Of a stretch of 64,000 nucleotides of DNA, positions 38,647 through 48,240 are shown piece by piece. Positions within the stretch are counted from its first letter, which is position 1, and every line of letters starts with the position of its first letter. A model generated the notes under the pieces. That model was not told where the DNA came from and did no database searches. It saw only the letters and a list, made by a program, of their open reading frames with translations. The translations under genes and the position numbers were made by a program. Location of the stretch: the NCBI GenBank assembly GCA_019721075.1, contig JAHEAD010000013.1:1-64000 (forward strand), in the 5' to 3' direction. Origin of the DNA: Candidatus Sysuiplasma jiujiangense. Its GTDB lineage: Archaea > Thermoplasmatota > Thermoplasmata > Sysuiplasmatales > Sysuiplasmataceae.

Positions 38647-39862
38647 GGTTTTAGCTCAACTCGACTTTCTCAAATCTGATGCGATTCGATAATTAGTCAT
38701 GCAATTTGGTCCCAGAAAATATATCAATATTTCAGGGATCAACTGGCGTTTCCGGCCTTCGATGAGAGCACGCTCCCCTGAATGAACCATACGGAGTCGC
38801 AGTTGAAATCGGAAGGTGAAATGCACAACCTGTTTCAGTCGACCAAGCCGACAAGTCGATAATGAATAAAAAGGACGAACAGAATAAATGAAGGACAACC
38901 GGGAGTGGGCACAAGGCCCACAACGGATCGTCGAGACAACCCTCCCGGCCGCTGATCAAACGATCAATCCTCTTATATTAGAATTTTTACTATCAGGAAC
39001 AGACAGCTGATACCCGCTATACGCCCACTATGGTTGTTCAATATATGTGTCGGGTCAGTCCGTTGAAATCAGATGTTATTGGCCGGATATCCTTCGGCAT
39101 CTCCATTGTGGACGGCGGTGTGCTATCCTAACGATGGCCTGATGAATATCTGTCGGCCGCCGCTTAATTTGGTCCCGCTGCCATCCAATCAGGCAATTGC
39201 GCTTTTGCAAAATCTGGCTGAAGTGAAGGTTAATTTTGGTGCGGGACAGGCCGGATTGACTTTCCAAATAATATTGGCAGGCATGTTCCCTGGGAGCGAG
39301 AATGTGGTGGCCGCCACACTTTGCCACAATTCAGGCAGCGGCCGCGTTCAGCATCCGAACATTATGCTTCCTACCTCTGTCAGGGAAAGCCATCCATCAC
39401 TCTTCAGGATATTTCGATGGAACAAAGACGATGTATCGGCAATAACGATGACAGTGGTGGCAAACCGGCATTTATATTACGAGTTTCTGAAGAGGGGGAT
39501 CGAGATAGAGCAGACACTGTCATCGCCTTCCTCTTCTGTTCAGTTCATGTTTTTACCGGTCCGGTCGTCGCGCTGTCAGCCAGTTTATCAGACAGTTGCC
39601 AAGTGATAAGGAAGCATGGTACACATTATACGAAGTAGGAAGCATCAGGCATGAGGCACATGGCATAAGGGTCAGGGCAGGGGACAACTGCCAGGCATCT
39701 TGGCGTCTCCGCGCCGCTCGCACTGAACAGAAGATTTACAATGCCGGCTGAAAAACGCCTGAACGGCAGATTTCTGTGGAACTGCCGGCCTGGCTGGAAC
39801 GGCCCGACTGTGATAAACATACAACAGAATAAGTATGTACAGCAATCGTCATATAATGATGT
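38647..39862. other. 1.2-kb gap, decayed sequence
   Basis: No intact gene is supported. On the minus strand between about 39240 and 39490, Cys-pair fragments (CHHC-like and CLNCGKVW) appear in different frames and could be a broken zinc-ribbon protein such as a transposase N-terminus. A plus-strand frame across the same bases (39073-39606) has no recognisable domain. A TATA-like aataagta near 39828 and an inverted repeat GTCATA/TATGAC (39848-39867) precede the third vapB. Confidence 0.35.
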
Positions 39863-40087
39863 ATGACCAGACTCCTGAGTGTAAGGATTGATGAGCATCT
39901 GCTCGAAGAATCGAGACGGCTGAAAATCAACTGCTCTGAAGTGGTCAGGGCGGCACTGAAGGAGGAAATAAGGAAAAGGAGAGATGAGGAACTCGCAGGG
40001 AGCGTTTACAGAATACACCAGCTTCTGAAGGGAGTGGACATGGAGCAACTGGTGCTTGAATTCCGTAAGGACAGAGAAAGGAGTTGA
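39863..40087 (+). CDS. vapB: Antitoxin VapB-like, ribbon-helix-helix
   Basis: A 74-residue protein. TRLLSVRIDEHLLEESRRL followed by CSEVVRAALKEEIRKRR is a clear ribbon-helix-helix antitoxin pattern. The C-terminal part is charged and would wrap the toxin. The start overlaps an inverted repeat GTCATA/TATGAC (39848-39853 and 39862-39867), a possible self-control site. The partner toxin just downstream is frameshifted, so this may be an orphaned antitoxin. Confidence 0.7.
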   Translation: MTRLLSVRIDEHLLEESRRLKINCSEVVRAALKEEIRKRRDEELAGSVYRIHQLLKGVDMEQLVLEFRKDRERS

Positions 40088-40103
40088 GCATCTGCCGCAA
40101 GGT

Positions 40104-40517
40104 TTTGTTATCGATGGGAGTTCAATGTTTGAATTGTTTTCTTAAGCTCGGATCAAAGTATTTTACCCATACTCGGCAGCTCATTCATTCTCGATCTGGC
40201 ATTGTATGAAATCGGAAGTATACTGAGCAAGGGAAAGGACAACCGCATAAGGGGCCTTGCACCGTGATAGTGTCCTCGAGCTTTCTCGTGAATTCTCCAG
40301 GGTGCTGGGCGCCATTGAGAGGATTCACCTTGAGCCGGAAGATCTGAAAAAAGTGCTGCTGCTTTCACTTGAGAAGGGTTCGGCTTTCTACGATGCGGCT
40401 TACATATTCCAGAGCCGGAAACTTAATTTGCCTCTTGTGACAAACGACAGGAAAATGGCTTCGGCGGGAAAATCTGCCGGCATTACGGTAAAGAAGGCAG
40501 AGGACTTAGCTGCATGA
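40104..40517 (+). pseudogene. vapC: Frameshifted vapC (PIN-domain toxin)
   Basis: Three pieces in two frames together read as one VapC: FVIDGSSMFELF (frame broken at TAA 40143), then FILDLALYEIGSILSKGKDN one frame over (ending at TGA about 40264), then SVLELSREF to SAFYDAAYIFQSRKLNLPLV back in the first frame. The last piece is the diagnostic FYDA region with its aspartate. The two shifts cancel, so the ends share a frame while about 115 bases in the middle do not. It lies directly after a vapB-like gene. It is probably inactive unless sequencing errors made the indels. Confidence 0.65.
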
Positions 40518-41037
40518 ATTTGCATGAATATGCGAACTGCCTCCGAACTGCCTGAACCGGATGACTCTTTTGCCCTCTGAAACTGGAAATTCAGTCTTTC
40601 ATACCCAACCTGCCAAACCGGACGCTTTTTACCATCTCCTTGCATTAAGACCGCTCAAATCTGACGCAAGTTGCCATATGTGATGTTTCTGCCTTGCAAG
40701 TCTCTTTCCCTGAAATTTTCTACATCGAAAGCCTGTGAGCATTTGTCAGGCTGAATGGTAAGTGGTGGAGTGCTTCTTCTTGCGTCTATTTCAGTGTGAT
40801 AAAGACAAATAATGGTCTATCAGATACTTGTTTATCCTCAATACACTCACAAGTCTATGACACAAAGTGTGCGCACCCGCCCGCTTGGAACCAACGTGCC
40901 AACCATCTTCAGGTGGCTTGCGTCGGGTGATAGACCATGTCTTGTCACTCTGCAGAATGCGATGGAAGCACTGAAAGGTTCGACAGGTCCGAACAGCCTC
41001 GCCCACACGTTATCGCCGCTCAATTCGAAGGATATCA

Positions 41038-41196
41038 TCAGAACAATTGGCAATGACTTGTAACCCAACATCAGCACGGACACTGTCCGCCGATGTAATC
41101 CCGGTGCAACATATCAGCGACAAGATCCAACCGGTGCTTTCCCTGCGCTTCCTGGACGAAATGAAGAACCACTGCCTTGTTATCCTCTGAACCCAT
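41038..41196 (-). pseudogene. Remnant of SnoaL-like / ester-cyclase gene
   Basis: From ATG 41196 a 52-codon frame opens with NKAVVLHFVQEAQGKHRLDL and VADML, which resembles the first helix and turn of SnoaL-like proteins (NTF2-like fold, usually about 130 residues). The rest of the fold is missing; the frame loses similarity after about 30 residues and stops at 41038. It is therefore called a fragment. The match rests on one helix only. Confidence 0.3.
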
Positions 41197-41351
41197 GGTT
41201 TGTAGCTCTAACTTGCTGTCTTCTCCTTTTCCGGATTTATATCCTACTCGTTACCTTGACATGGGGTAATTGGTCTGCCTGTCGAGTACAAGCGGACCAA
41301 TTACATCGGAGTAACAGCAGAGATAAACCATTTATGGGTGCTAACGCAGTA

Positions 41352-41546
41352 TTACACGTTCGCTATACATGAATTATACAACGATACAAATTTCAAAGGC
41401 CACTTGGGAGAAACTGGTTTTCGTTCACCCCCGGATATTATGACTTCTTTCTCCTCAGTTACGAAAGAAAGATCATCTCACCAGCTTTCAAGTCGAACTT
41501 TTCTCTCGCCTTCTTTGGATATGATTATCTGTCCCTTTGAAGACAT
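41352..41546 (-). pseudogene. Decayed AbrB/MazE-type antitoxin gene
   Basis: From ATG 41546 the frame reads MSSKGQIIISKEGERKVRLE, the swapped-hairpin AbrB/MazE opening, then meets TGA. In the alternative frame the same bases read LKAGEMIFLS, the usual continuation of this domain, and after that the first frame resumes with VTEEKEVIISGGERK. The pattern implies at least two indels in a former AbrB-type antitoxin of about 60-80 residues. No toxin partner is visible beside it. Confidence 0.5.
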
Positions 41547-41630
41547 CCGCTTTGTGTCCTACGGCTTAAATTGCCTTTCGTATGTCTCCTTATTCATTCC
41601 TAAGAAGATGCGTCTAAAAGAAGTAGGCCG

Positions 41631-41863
41631 TATTGCAAAGGCAAACGTGTGTTAATCCAGAGAATCCTCAGTCACAGTTGATGCTGAATCACACATACAG
41701 GCATATTGTATGCCGCAGAGCAGACAATCATTGAGCAGACGTTGAGTATATCAGAAGTGACGGGAGCAGCTGCCTGCGATAATGGCGGCGAAACAGCTGT
41801 TGCTGTGCAGCCGTTGGATAAACAGACACTGTCTCATAATGGGTGGTCAGACCATGCAAAGCA
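41631..41863. repeat. 233-bp dispersed repeat, copy A
   Basis: This aligns without gaps to 52597-52829, with about 27 mismatches by hand count (about 88% identity). Both copies contain a perfect small hairpin GGCATA-TTG-TATGCC (41700-41714 here) and GCAAAG near each end. Similarity stops sharply outside. It could be a non-autonomous mobile element, an RNA gene or a remnant of one. Strand is unknown. Confidence 0.8.
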
Positions 41864-42110
41864 CGCATCGGCACGAATGCAGGCGGAAAGGCACCAAACC
41901 AAGGCAGAACCGGCTGCAACAGTGATTTGTATGGCTACTTGCAGACTCCCTGAAAGACGATTGAATCATGGCTCGGCCAGCAATTTCATGTCAAATACAT
42001 ATGCACTTCGAGCACTTCACCATACCAAGACAGACTAAAAGGACAGTCTCTTGTGAATGTACAGCAATAATCAGCTACAATTAAGTATTAGGATTACGAT
42101 AATTAGTATT

Positions 42111-43460
42111 ATGAACCTTGATTTTATTGACAGGGAAACCGAATTGTCATCACTTTCAGAAAAGTTCGATTCAGGCAAATTCGAATTGGTCATTCTTTAC
42201 GGCAGGAGAAGGGTTGGCAAGACATTCATGCTTGAAAAGCTGCTTTCTGAAAAAAAAGGGATCTATTTTCTCTGCGATAAGGGCGGTACACTTCGTAACG
42301 GAGAGAGATTCAAGAGACTTGTCGCTGATTATTTTGGTGAACAGCCAATTGAAAGTAATGACTTCTATGACATCTTTGAACACATCGTAAAGAAATTCGA
42401 CGACCGTACACTGATAGTCATCGATGAGTTTCCTTATCTGATTGAGAAAGATGAATCCATACCATCCCTGTTTCAGAGGATAGTTGATCAGTTGCTCCTC
42501 AGGGGCAGAGTGATGCTCGTACTCTGTGGTTCAAGCATTTCCATGATGGAAGAGAGCGTTCTCAGTCACAGAAGTCCATTATACGGCAGACGGACAATGT
42601 CAATGCGCCTGGATGATATTGCCTTTACAAAGTTTCCTGAATTCTTCCCGCATAACAGTTTTCTCAAAAACGTTGAGTTTTACAGCATCCTCGGAGGAAC
42701 TCCGCATTATCTCAGGAAGTTCAGTGACCGTTTGAGCACAAAGGAGAATGTGGCCAGTGTGATCTTCAACAGGTCTGGAAGCCTCTATGAAGAGGTTGAT
42801 TTCATCCTCAGGGAAGAGTTCAGATCACCCGAGACATACAAGAACATTATGGGGGCCATTGCGACCGGCAGCAGCAGGCTTGTTCACATTTCAGACAAGA
42901 CAGGCATCAAAGAAACGGACATAAGAAAATACATCAACAATCTGGTCTCCCTGGGCCTGATAAGACGATTGACCTCCGTCCATGACACGAAGGGCAGGAA
43001 GGGGATATACGTGCTGGAAAACAATTTCTTTTCATTCTGGTTCAGATTTGTGGAGCCGTTCAAATCATATCTGGAAATAGGCAACCTGAACAATGCCATG
43101 GCACACTTCAATGATGATTTCAACTCCTTTGTCGGAAAACAGGTCGAGAATCTGGTCCGACGCCAGCTTCTGCACCGGCTTATCCCTTTTCCGATCTACA
43201 GGAGCGGTGCTTTCTGGTCATCCGGCATTGAAATTGATGCTGTCGCCCTGAACAAGGAAAGGAAGGAGATTGCGTTTGTTGAAGTCAAATGGAAGGAGAA
43301 CGTCGATTGCAGGCGGATATGCGCAGATTTGATGACGAAGAGCAAGCAGTATCCGCATAGGGGTTTCAAACCCTCTTATTTCATCATAGCGCGGAGCTTC
43401 AGGAACGAGTGCAAAGACTGCCATGCGGTCAGACTGGAAAAACTGGTTGAAAAACAATGA
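42111..43460 (+). CDS. Archaeal P-loop ATPase with DUF234-type C-terminus
   Basis: A 449-residue protein of the archaeal ATPase_2 + DUF234 architecture. NLDFIDRETELSSL precedes Walker A (GRRRVGKT, 31-38), and LIVIDEFPYLIE is Walker B. RGRVMLVLCGSSISMMEE is the typical sensor region. The C-terminal part (about 330-449) with EIDAVALNKERKEIAFVEVK has a PD-(D/E)xK-like nuclease pattern (EID, E-x-K), as known for DUF234 proteins. Its function is unknown in the family and may involve mobile-element control. ATG 42111 is placed about 26 bases after ttaagtatta (42081-42090), suiting a leaderless start. An upstream ATG at 42057 is rejected. Confidence 0.85.
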   Translation: MNLDFIDRETELSSLSEKFDSGKFELVILYGRRRVGKTFMLEKLLSEKKGIYFLCDKGGTLRNGERFKRLVADYFGEQPIESNDFYDIFEHIVKKFDDRTLIVIDEFPYLIEKDESIPSLFQRIVDQLLLRGRVMLVLCGSSISMMEESVLSHRSPLYGRRTMSMRLDDIAFTKFPEFFPHNSFLKNVEFYSILGGTPHYLRKFSDRLSTKENVASVIFNRSGSLYEEVDFILREEFRSPETYKNIMGAIATGSSRLVHISDKTGIKETDIRKYINNLVSLGLIRRLTSVHDTKGRKGIYVLENNFFSFWFRFVEPFKSYLEIGNLNNAMAHFNDDFNSFVGKQVENLVRRQLLHRLIPFPIYRSGAFWSSGIEIDAVALNKERKEIAFVEVKWKENVDCRRICADLMTKSKQYPHRGFKPSYFIIARSFRNECKDCHAVRLEKLVEKQ

Positions 43461-43766
43461 TGGTTGCCATGGTACAGTATTTTGTCCGAACTCCTGCAGA
43501 TCGCCAAGCGCTCTCCGGTGGTCGGGTGATAGCCAGACTTCATCTGTCCTCCCGCCAGGCAGTCCCCAGGTTCTGAGAACGAGCCTTTCATAATGGTCGA
43601 TATATGTTGCCGCCTCGATGAGCGTCTCTGAGACATACTTGCCGAGCCTGCGCATGTCATCGCCAGGAACAAGTCCGATGTACCGCATCATTGCAGTGAA
43701 TGGCAGGTCGCCTGTGAGGTAGTTTATACCTTTGCTCAGGAACACATTTGAAAAATTTGAACGCAT
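43218..43766 (-). CDS. Unknown protein, probably 3'-truncated
   Basis: A 182-codon frame from ATG 43766. The first 100 residues are protein-like (NYLTGDLPFTAMMRYIGL, then SETLIEAATYIDHYERLVL) but belong to no family I recognise. The last 80 codons lie antisense to the 3' end of the ATPase and look like a shadow. The simplest view is that a former longer gene lost its 3' end when the ATPase segment arrived. It may be non-functional. Confidence 0.35.
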   Translation of the reverse strand: MRSNFSNVFLSKGINYLTGDLPFTAMMRYIGLVPGDDMRRLGKYVSETLIEAATYIDHYERLVLRTWGLPGGRTDEVWLSPDHRRALGDLQEFGQNTVPWQPSLFFNQFFQSDRMAVFALVPEAPRYDEIRGFETPMRILLALRHQICAYPPAIDVLLPFDFNKRNLLPFLVQGDSINFNAG

Positions 43767-43892
43767 AGCAGGTCATGACGCCCATCCATTGATGATTTGC
43801 TGCTCCCATGTCCATATCGAGTTCAATTGGTGTAAATATTAAGAAAAATAAGGTGTTTTTTAAGTGGTTTGTCCAGCATTGCATGTGCTGTT

Positions 43893-46800
43893 TCACAACT
43901 TCTTCTTTCTCTCCCTCGTCACATACACTCCAACGGCAAGTGCGGCAATCGCGGCTATTGCTATGATTATGAGCGATATGCCTGGCGCATAGTCGGCAAA
44001 CTGCTGTGCGGACGATGTCGCTGTGGACACAGACTGGACATTGGACTGCTGACCGGCACCTGCGCTGTTCACTGCCCTGATGCTGAAGTAGTACGTTGTT
44101 CCCGGGCTAAGGCCGGTGACCGTGTATGATGTTGAGTTGACAGTGGCTATGACAGCCATCTGGGATGGGGATGTGCCCATCAACACTTCGTATTCAGTGG
44201 CGCCGGAAACAGCACTCCATGTCAGTGTCACCTGGGAAGTGCCGGTCAGTCTTGCCTGTGAGAGGTCAGTAGCGCCTGGCATAGCAAGGGGCTGTGTCGG
44301 GGTTGCCGTTACAGGGCTGCTCGCAGGTCCGGTTCCGAGGGAACTCTCCGCAGTCACAGTTACTGTGTAAGTCACTCCGTTGGTCAGACCGGTGAAGTTG
44401 ACGTCAAGTGTGTTTGCCGAGACCTGTGTCGTCATTGAACCTCCTGACCATGTCAGCGTTACATTGTAGCCCGTGATCGGAGAGGAACCGGAGCTGGAAG
44501 GCGCCAGCCACTTCACAAGTATGTAGCCGTTTCCGGCAGTTGCTGAAACGTCATTGGGTGCTGTAGGCCTGGACACGCCTGATGTGGCATTGACCACAAG
44601 TGTCGTCATTGGGGAAGTAACATAGAAGTTATATGCATTCGAGAAAGTGTAAGGTCCTGTGTTTTGAGGCGTCACAGTTGTCAGAGGCACGCCTGTGTAC
44701 GTGTAGGACATTTCGTAAGTGTATGCGAAGAAATACGGCGTGTAGCCGTCCTTGCCCGTGAAGCCGGAATAAACATTCTGTCCTGCCGAGTAGACATTTA
44801 CATAGATTCCGGAAAGCGGATTGCCTGCAGCGTCCAGAACCTGAACCCTGGCCATTTGCGCCTCAAGGAAGAGATCTCCGCTGAATTGGGTGTTGTTGGT
44901 GTTCACCGTGCTGTTGTAGACTATCACAGTGGACCCGCTCATGCTCAGGGTATAGAGCAGTCCATTGACTGTGCTATTCTCAATCAGGAGGAAGGAATTT
45001 GATCCTATGGAAATGCCCTGTTCATTACCTGTCATCACAGAGTTATTCACAGCGACATACGCGTTACTTGAGATGTCGAGCGGCCCAAAATAATCAGCAT
45101 CAAGAACCGAGCTCTGCACTGAAACATAGGAATATGAACCGACGTAGATGCCTCCGCCGTAGTCGTTACTGACATTCGATTTGACAACAATCAGGTCGCT
45201 GCTGTAAACATCCGAAATACCTTTGTTGTTGTGGCTCAGGACGGATGACATTATCACCACGTTAGAGGAATCGGTTATCGAGCCAATCCCAGAGCGGATA
45301 TTGTGCGAAAATGTCGAATTGTCAATCACAACGTTACCGTCGTTGGCAAGGCTGCCCAGGCCGTACTCGTCATTGCTGAATACAGAACCCTGTATGACCA
45401 CGCCTGCGCTGGATGTTATGCTGTTCAAACCTGCGTAGCTGTTTGTGAATTTGTCATCGATTATGTGAATGTTTGCAAGCTGATTCATGCCACTGGCACC
45501 GTCTCCGCCATATGTGTCATTGTTGAATGTGGAGTGGGCAATCAGTATGTTGCTGGACGAACTCAATCCGTAATACCCTATTCCGCCGTAATAGTCATTG
45601 GAGAGGGTGCTGTTCCAAATTGTAATGTTGTTAGACCCTGATATGCCGTAATACCCTATTCCGCCGTAGAGGTCATTTGAAAGATTGGAATTCATTATTG
45701 CAAGTCCACTTACTGCAAAAAGTCCGATATTTCCAAATCCGCCGTAAGTGTCGTTTGTGAGAGTACTGTCGATTATCCTCAAATTGCTTGTATGCTCATC
45801 CGGGTAATACCCTATTCCGCCGTAGTAGTCGCTGCTCAGGTTGCTTCCCATTATCGTAACATTGCTTGAATAATAGAATGCAAAGTTGGCGCTTGCATAC
45901 CCTATTCCGCCAAGGTAGTCGTTCGTGAATGTGGAATTAAGAATGTAGGTGTTGTTTGTGTATGCGATGCTCTGATACCCTATTCCGCCGGCGAAATCGT
46001 TCGCGAACAGCGAATCAACTATCTTCAGATTGTTTGTGTAGGCAATGCTTCCCTGGCCTGTCAGTCCGCCGTAACCCACACCGCCGTAATAATCGTTGCT
46101 GAAGTTGGAATCAATCAAACTGACATCGGTTGCATATGTGATTCCATTGTATCCTACGCCGCCGTAGTAGTTGCCGGTCATTTTGCTGTGCGTGATGGTG
46201 AGACCGCTGAAGTTGCTGCTGAATGACAGCGCACCGTAATAGTCGTTTGAAAGGTTGGAGTATCCAATCGTAAAGGAAGTTGTATTGAACGCATCGACGG
46301 CGTAGTCATTGTGACTGGAGGTTATGTTGTTTACAGTGCTGTCGGTAAGGGAGAATCCGTTCACATTGTAGACGCCGATTGCCGGTTCATTGGAAGCAAA
46401 TTCAGTTATGAAATTGCTGAAATCAGAATTCGATAAGGCAACATCCGTGGAATTGACAATATCCAGGCCTGAGATCGCCTCCATGGATGCATTTGATACG
46501 CTGCTTACCGAAATCCCAGAACTGTTGTAAATTGTGCCCGCTACAATGTTTGAAGTGAGGTTGGCTCCAGTAACCGTCATATTCCTGCTGTTGACGAATG
46601 TGATGTATCCTGCATTTGAAAATGCCATGCTGCTTCCGTTTACAATGTAGTAGACATTGAGACCGTTAACCGTATTGTTTGAGGCTACTGTATTGTAAAG
46701 GTAGAGCGGGTCCATGCCGTATGTCCAATAATTGCCAAAATTGAAAGATTCATTTCTCATGGTGTTTGAGTATAGCGAATTGCCGTATGATTCAAGTAAA

Positions 46801-47801
46801 ACCAGTCCGTAGATGCCCGAATCGACAATTCTGTTATCTTCTATTAAGTTATGATTTGACTGTACTACTCCTATTCCGGCAAATCCTGAGCTTAACGAAT
46901 TTCTGCTTAAATAGCTGTCATTCACCAGGAACAAAATAATGCCCTCACCAGCTATGCCTGTCAGGCTATTTTGTGCAACACTTATTCCATTTGAATCCAT
47001 GACACTAATTACGTAATTACCCTTCAGTGATGAATTGCTGTTCTCCGTTTCAACGAATCTGTTGGCTGAAATCTGAAGGCCGGGAGCGTGTTGTGCAGCC
47101 ACAAATGTGTCATAGAGTGATGAATCCCCGAGGCTTCCGGAGCCCCCATTGAAAAAAAGGTTGACGGTATCGTTGTATACCGGTCCTGTGGGTGAGTAGC
47201 TGGTGTGTGAATAGACAGTCGTATTGTACAGCGTTCCGGTCGCGTTGGCGAGTATATCCAGAAGGCTTAGCTGAGTGAGTTCCGAGGAAACAACGCTAAT
47301 TCGGGCCTTTGCAGAAGCGGAGGTGCTGTTCGCATAGATATAATACGATGCACCGTCCAGTCCACCTCCTGAATTTGGGGCGTGAGTAACGAGTGATCTG
47401 TAAAACTGCAGATTGGACCCTGTATATACATTGACATCCGACGGAGAAGAAGAGGAGTTGAATATGAGCGTGCTTGATGTCATGTTCATAGTTGCACCGC
47501 CCTCCACAACAACCGTGTAGTTCACCACAACAGAACTGCCGTTAACCACAGACAGAAGGGAGCTGTTTGTAACCACGACACTGCCCGCATATATGGTTGA
47601 GTTGCTGACAACAGTCGGTGTCGTTACAGTCCAGACCGAATAGTGCTGAACAGTGTTGCTTATGTGCGTCACCCCTGTGCTTGCAAGCGACAGTGCCGCT
47701 CCAAAAACAAGAAACGCGCTCAGAATCATTGCTGCGGCTACAAGCGCGACAGCCAGCATCCTCAACTTTCCAGTTCCATTAGATCCGTCTGATATCTTCA
47801 T
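43893..47801 (-). CDS. Giant surface protein with NosD-like repeats and FN3 domains
   Basis: A 1302-residue secreted protein. The signal segment MLAVALVAAAMILSAFLVFG is near the N-terminus. A long right-handed beta-helix follows; its central part (about 550-800) has about nine repeats with the core NDYYGGIGYYG and 'SNLxIxxSxLSNDYYGG' spacing. Two fibronectin type III domains come next (about 1085-1170 and 1175-1265, with NGVTYTVTVTAES and SPGTTYYFSIRAVN). A last helix (GISLIIIAIAAIAALAVGVY) and RERKKKL anchor it. NosD-type helices often bind or cleave sugars, but no active site was identified. ATG 47801 has a gagatgag element upstream. TTG 47828 is an alternative start. Confidence 0.85.
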   Translation of the reverse strand: MKISDGSNGTGKLRMLAVALVAAAMILSAFLVFGAALSLASTGVTHISNTVQHYSVWTVTTPTVVSNSTIYAGSVVVTNSSLLSVVNGSSVVVNYTVVVEGGATMNMTSSTLIFNSSSSPSDVNVYTGSNLQFYRSLVTHAPNSGGGLDGASYYIYANSTSASAKARISVVSSELTQLSLLDILANATGTLYNTTVYSHTSYSPTGPVYNDTVNLFFNGGSGSLGDSSLYDTFVAAQHAPGLQISANRFVETENSNSSLKGNYVISVMDSNGISVAQNSLTGIAGEGIILFLVNDSYLSRNSLSSGFAGIGVVQSNHNLIEDNRIVDSGIYGLVLLESYGNSLYSNTMRNESFNFGNYWTYGMDPLYLYNTVASNNTVNGLNVYYIVNGSSMAFSNAGYITFVNSRNMTVTGANLTSNIVAGTIYNSSGISVSSVSNASMEAISGLDIVNSTDVALSNSDFSNFITEFASNEPAIGVYNVNGFSLTDSTVNNITSSHNDYAVDAFNTTSFTIGYSNLSNDYYGALSFSSNFSGLTITHSKMTGNYYGGVGYNGITYATDVSLIDSNFSNDYYGGVGYGGLTGQGSIAYTNNLKIVDSLFANDFAGGIGYQSIAYTNNTYILNSTFTNDYLGGIGYASANFAFYYSSNVTIMGSNLSSDYYGGIGYYPDEHTSNLRIIDSTLTNDTYGGFGNIGLFAVSGLAIMNSNLSNDLYGGIGYYGISGSNNITIWNSTLSNDYYGGIGYYGLSSSSNILIAHSTFNNDTYGGDGASGMNQLANIHIIDDKFTNSYAGLNSITSSAGVVIQGSVFSNDEYGLGSLANDGNVVIDNSTFSHNIRSGIGSITDSSNVVIMSSVLSHNNKGISDVYSSDLIVVKSNVSNDYGGGIYVGSYSYVSVQSSVLDADYFGPLDISSNAYVAVNNSVMTGNEQGISIGSNSFLLIENSTVNGLLYTLSMSGSTVIVYNSTVNTNNTQFSGDLFLEAQMARVQVLDAAGNPLSGIYVNVYSAGQNVYSGFTGKDGYTPYFFAYTYEMSYTYTGVPLTTVTPQNTGPYTFSNAYNFYVTSPMTTLVVNATSGVSRPTAPNDVSATAGNGYILVKWLAPSSSGSSPITGYNVTLTWSGGSMTTQVSANTLDVNFTGLTNGVTYTVTVTAESSLGTGPASSPVTATPTQPLAMPGATDLSQARLTGTSQVTLTWSAVSGATEYEVLMGTSPSQMAVIATVNSTSYTVTGLSPGTTYYFSIRAVNSAGAGQQSNVQSVSTATSSAQQFADYAPGISLIIIAIAAIAALAVGVYVTRERKKKL
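45480..46170 (-). repeat. Tandem coding repeats, YYGGIGY units
   Basis: Within the NosD-like gene the block taccctattccgcc or a near copy recurs at about 45577, 45651, 45811, 45899, 45978, 46075 and 46151, at 70-160 base intervals. It encodes the GGIGY turns. Near-identity at DNA level suggests recent unit expansion or gene conversion. Confidence 0.75.
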
Positions 47802-48027
47802 CTTCTCATCTCTCAATTTATCTTTCAATCTTTCTTTCGGGATAACGGCATCACTGTGTAGCTCTCTCTCGTTTCATGCTGACAGCTTTGGTACGCAACA
47901 TGCGGCACGGACAATCTGCCAGTCCAACGGAGCGCATCCACACATGCATCATCCGCTACCCACCCGGAAAACCAATTAATATATTAATATAAAATACCGA
48001 TGGTTCCTGCTGTGAGTGGGACATAAG

Positions 48028-48210
48028 TCACTTTTCTCTTCCCTTCTCGCATATCACAAGATAGACCCTTTTCCCCAGGAACTTCCTGGGGCAGTCAACC
48101 TTTGCCCCTGTACCGAATTTTGTCACTTCCTTCTCTATGACTGCAACAACCTCATCTGACAGTCGCAGATTGCCGTCAACGACCTCAACTGTTCTCATAA
48201 CGACCGGCAT
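48028..48210 (-). CDS. DUF2080-type transposon-associated protein
   Basis: A 60-residue basic protein. RTVEVVDGNLRLSDEVVAVI followed by KFGTGAKVDCPRKFLGKRVYLVIC closely fits the small 'transposon-encoded' DUF2080 family of archaea. Its role in transposition is not known. It may help regulate or bind the transposase or DNA. It lies inside the insertion sequence, with 30 bases between its ATG and the divergent transposase start. Confidence 0.75.
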   Translation of the reverse strand: MPVVMRTVEVVDGNLRLSDEVVAVIEKEVTKFGTGAKVDCPRKFLGKRVYLVICEKGREK

Positions 48211-48240
48211 GTTGATATATGTACAGATATATTACTGTTT
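48211..48240. promoter_or_regulatory. Face-to-face promoters of the insertion sequence
   Basis: The 30 bases between the two divergent genes carry gatatat at 48214-48220, about 25 bases before the transposase GTG, and atatatta at 48228-48235, about 20 bases before the other gene. The core TATATGTACAGATATA is nearly palindromic and could be shared by a regulator. No Shine-Dalgarno fits, so both transcripts are probably leaderless. Confidence 0.5.

Larger units (their letters stand above)
40518..42110. other. 1.6-kb gap with gene remnants and one 233-bp repeat
   Basis: This stretch between the broken vapC and the second ATPase holds a SnoaL-like remnant, an AbrB-like remnant and repeat copy A, each listed separately. 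The rest shows only short unsupported frames. It looks like a graveyard within the accessory island. Confidence 0.4.

Noticed and set aside
39073-39606. 177-residue plus-strand frame in the decayed region
   Set aside because: No domain recognised. It is antisense to Cys-pair fragments that look like a broken zinc-ribbon protein, so it is probably a shadow.
40812-41063. 83-residue plus-strand frame opposite the SnoaL-like remnant
   Set aside because: It is partly antisense to the remnant and has no recognisable motif.
41706-42038. Frame through repeat copy A, with a counterpart in copy B (52672-52884)
   Set aside because: The two translations share many residues, but the mismatches are not mainly synonymous and the frames end at different places outside the repeat. 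Treated as part of a DNA repeat, not as a protein.
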